A stretch of DNA of 5,971 nt from Kiritimatiellota bacterium. Its GTDB lineage: Bacteria > Verrucomicrobiota > Kiritimatiellia > JAAZAB01. The stretch is taken from the NCBI GenBank assembly GCA_008636095.1, contig VSJD01000143.1, positions 1 through 5,971 on the forward strand, written 5' to 3'. Made by a program: the position numbers and the translations under genes. Below are positions 4,877 through 5,971 of this stretch, in pieces (position 1 is the first letter of the stretch; every line of letters begins with the position of its first letter). The notes under the pieces were generated by a model that was not told where the DNA came from, did no database searches, and was given only the letters and a program-made list of their open reading frames with translations.

Positions 4877-5971
4877 ATGACAAAATTAATCGTCGGAGCA
4901 GTTGTATTTGGCGGACTTTTCCTGAATAACATCTTTGCCGCCATGGTAGTCATTCCCCATGGGCAGTATCCGTTAGATCCCCGCTATACAAACGCCCTGA
5001 AGACGGCCGGCATCAACTGCTTCCTGGAAGGTGCATCAAGAGACGTGCCTAACATGAGCTACACGAACGTATTTGACATAAACATGGAGAATCAGGCCGG
5101 CTACACAGTTCGGATCAATCATTATTATAAAAACCACATGCAAATACAAAAGGCAGCATGGGCGCCGCATTTTCCCGGCTGGATATTCCGAAACGGTTGG
5201 AGTGATGGTGTTCCTTATGACGCGTTAATAGACGGCAATGGGAATACCCTTCCCTATGGATGTCTGAGCACTTATGATGGAATCGCTAAATTGGTGCCTG
5301 CGCTGGATACAGTGCAGAAGTATTGCGATTTTTACTTGGAAAATTATATTAAGCCAATGATTAAGGCCAGATATGAACAAGGTGTGTATATGTTTATCAT
5401 AAATCAGGAGGATTACTGGAGATATTGGCAATTTGAAGGAAACCCCCAATATACTTTAAGCAAGTTTTTCCCTTTACACGACTATCATGAATATGACGGC
5501 CTGAGCCTTGCGGAAAAGGAAAAAAGAATGCGGGAAGTTGTCATGATGTTTTACAAGAAATTGTATGAATGGAAAAACGATAATTATCCGAAGGTTATTC
5601 TGACTCATTCCCTGGCATGTGGCCATAATAACGGTACGAATGGAACAATGCTGAAATCCATGCAGGACATTCCCTGGGTGGATTGGTTTGGGATGAATGG
5701 CGGCAGCCCCATGTATATGGTCGGAGCAAGTTCGAATGGAATAGAAGCGCCTGCCAATGATCCCGGCCGAGGCAGTCCGTATCCGATGTTTAAACAAATG
5801 ATAGAGACAAATTATTTTGAATATCTGAATGCGGATGGCGTGGTGGAAAATCGTCAGAGCCGTGGGTGGGGAATTGCCCAGACGGAGTCGGACCAGTACT
5901 CGTTTGCACCCGGCACGCCGGAACAATTCTTAAAACTGCCGGAACAATATTCAAATACCAGATATTATGAT
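4877..5971 (+). CDS. Secreted protein of unknown family, barrel-like N-terminus; 3' end outside window
   Basis: The frame is open for 365 codons from ATG 4877 to the window edge with no stop. AAAGGAG at 4861-4867, nine bases before the ATG, supports the start. A signal peptide is likely: MTK, hydrophobic LIVGAVVFGGLFL, then IFAA as a probable cleavage zone near residue 22. After it, VIPHGQYPLDPRYTNALKTA and GINCFLEG (about 45-52) resemble the first strand and helix of TIM-barrel glycosidases and related secreted enzymes ('D..Y...LK.AGIN'). The rest is rich in aromatic residues and Asn. Candidate acidic residues in strand-like settings are Glu178 (IINQEDYW) and Glu337 (AQTESDQ), but I cannot show they are catalytic. 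Divergent placement from an AraC-type regulator fits a carbohydrate-active or carbohydrate-binding role, which is inference. I do not recognise a named family. Confidence 0.85.
   Translation, partial: MTKLIVGAVVFGGLFLNNIFAAMVVIPHGQYPLDPRYTNALKTAGINCFLEGASRDVPNMSYTNVFDINMENQAGYTVRINHYYKNHMQIQKAAWAPHFPGWIFRNGWSDGVPYDALIDGNGNTLPYGCLSTYDGIAKLVPALDTVQKYCDFYLENYIKPMIKARYEQGVYMFIINQEDYWRYWQFEGNPQYTLSKFFPLHDYHEYDGLSLAEKEKRMREVVMMFYKKLYEWKNDNYPKVILTHSLACGHNNGTNGTMLKSMQDIPWVDWFGMNGGSPMYMVGASSNGIEAPANDPGRGSPYPMFKQMIETNYFEYLNADGVVENRQSRGWGIAQTESDQYSFAPGTPEQFLKLPEQYSNTRYYD

Noticed and set aside
5474..5926. A 150-codon minus-strand open frame opposite the secreted protein
   Set aside because: The forward frame is open across the whole stretch with a signal peptide and ribosome binding site; the antisense product has no recognisable features.

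Overview
The window looks like an accessory, carbohydrate-related stretch from an anaerobic bacterium. A PVC-superphylum member (Lentisphaerota, Kiritimatiellota or Verrucomicrobiota) is my best guess. It combines a glycyl radical enzyme (oxygen-sensitive, so an anaerobe), a secreted Asn/Cys-ladder beta-helix protein, an AraC-type sugar-style regulator and a secreted barrel-like protein. This placement is inference from gene content; nothing phylogenetic was run.

Layout. Positions 1-48 may hold the first 16 codons of a leftward gene with a good ribosome binding site. A secreted right-handed beta-helix protein reads rightward (118-1311). A leftward block follows, listed here from high to low coordinates: an AraC-family regulator (4728-3859), a short stranded piece matching the end of a sensor histidine kinase (3852-3727), and a complete 762-residue glycyl radical enzyme (3726-1438). 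Beyond the enzyme's stop codon lies a second stranded piece, matching the C-terminal end of a GH29 alpha-L-fucosidase catalytic domain (about 1432-1302). That piece abuts the 3' end of the beta-helix gene. A divergent AT-rich promoter region (4729-4876) separates araC from a secreted protein of unknown family (4877 to the window end, open), which reads rightward.

How the parts may work together. The regulator sits directly upstream of the enzyme on the same strand and divergent from the secreted protein, so it could control either or both. The enzyme has the Cys and Gly radical residues and a G-C-I-E loop, so it is not a pyruvate formate-lyase. I cannot assign its substrate, and no activating radical-SAM enzyme is visible here.

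The most notable observation is that the enzyme gene is bracketed by C-terminal relics of two unrelated genes on its own strand: a kinase tail upstream, in frame and containing its ribosome binding site, and a fucosidase tail downstream. This suggests a gene moved by recombination into a locus once carrying a fucosidase. No transposase, integrase, CRISPR array, tRNA or rRNA was seen.
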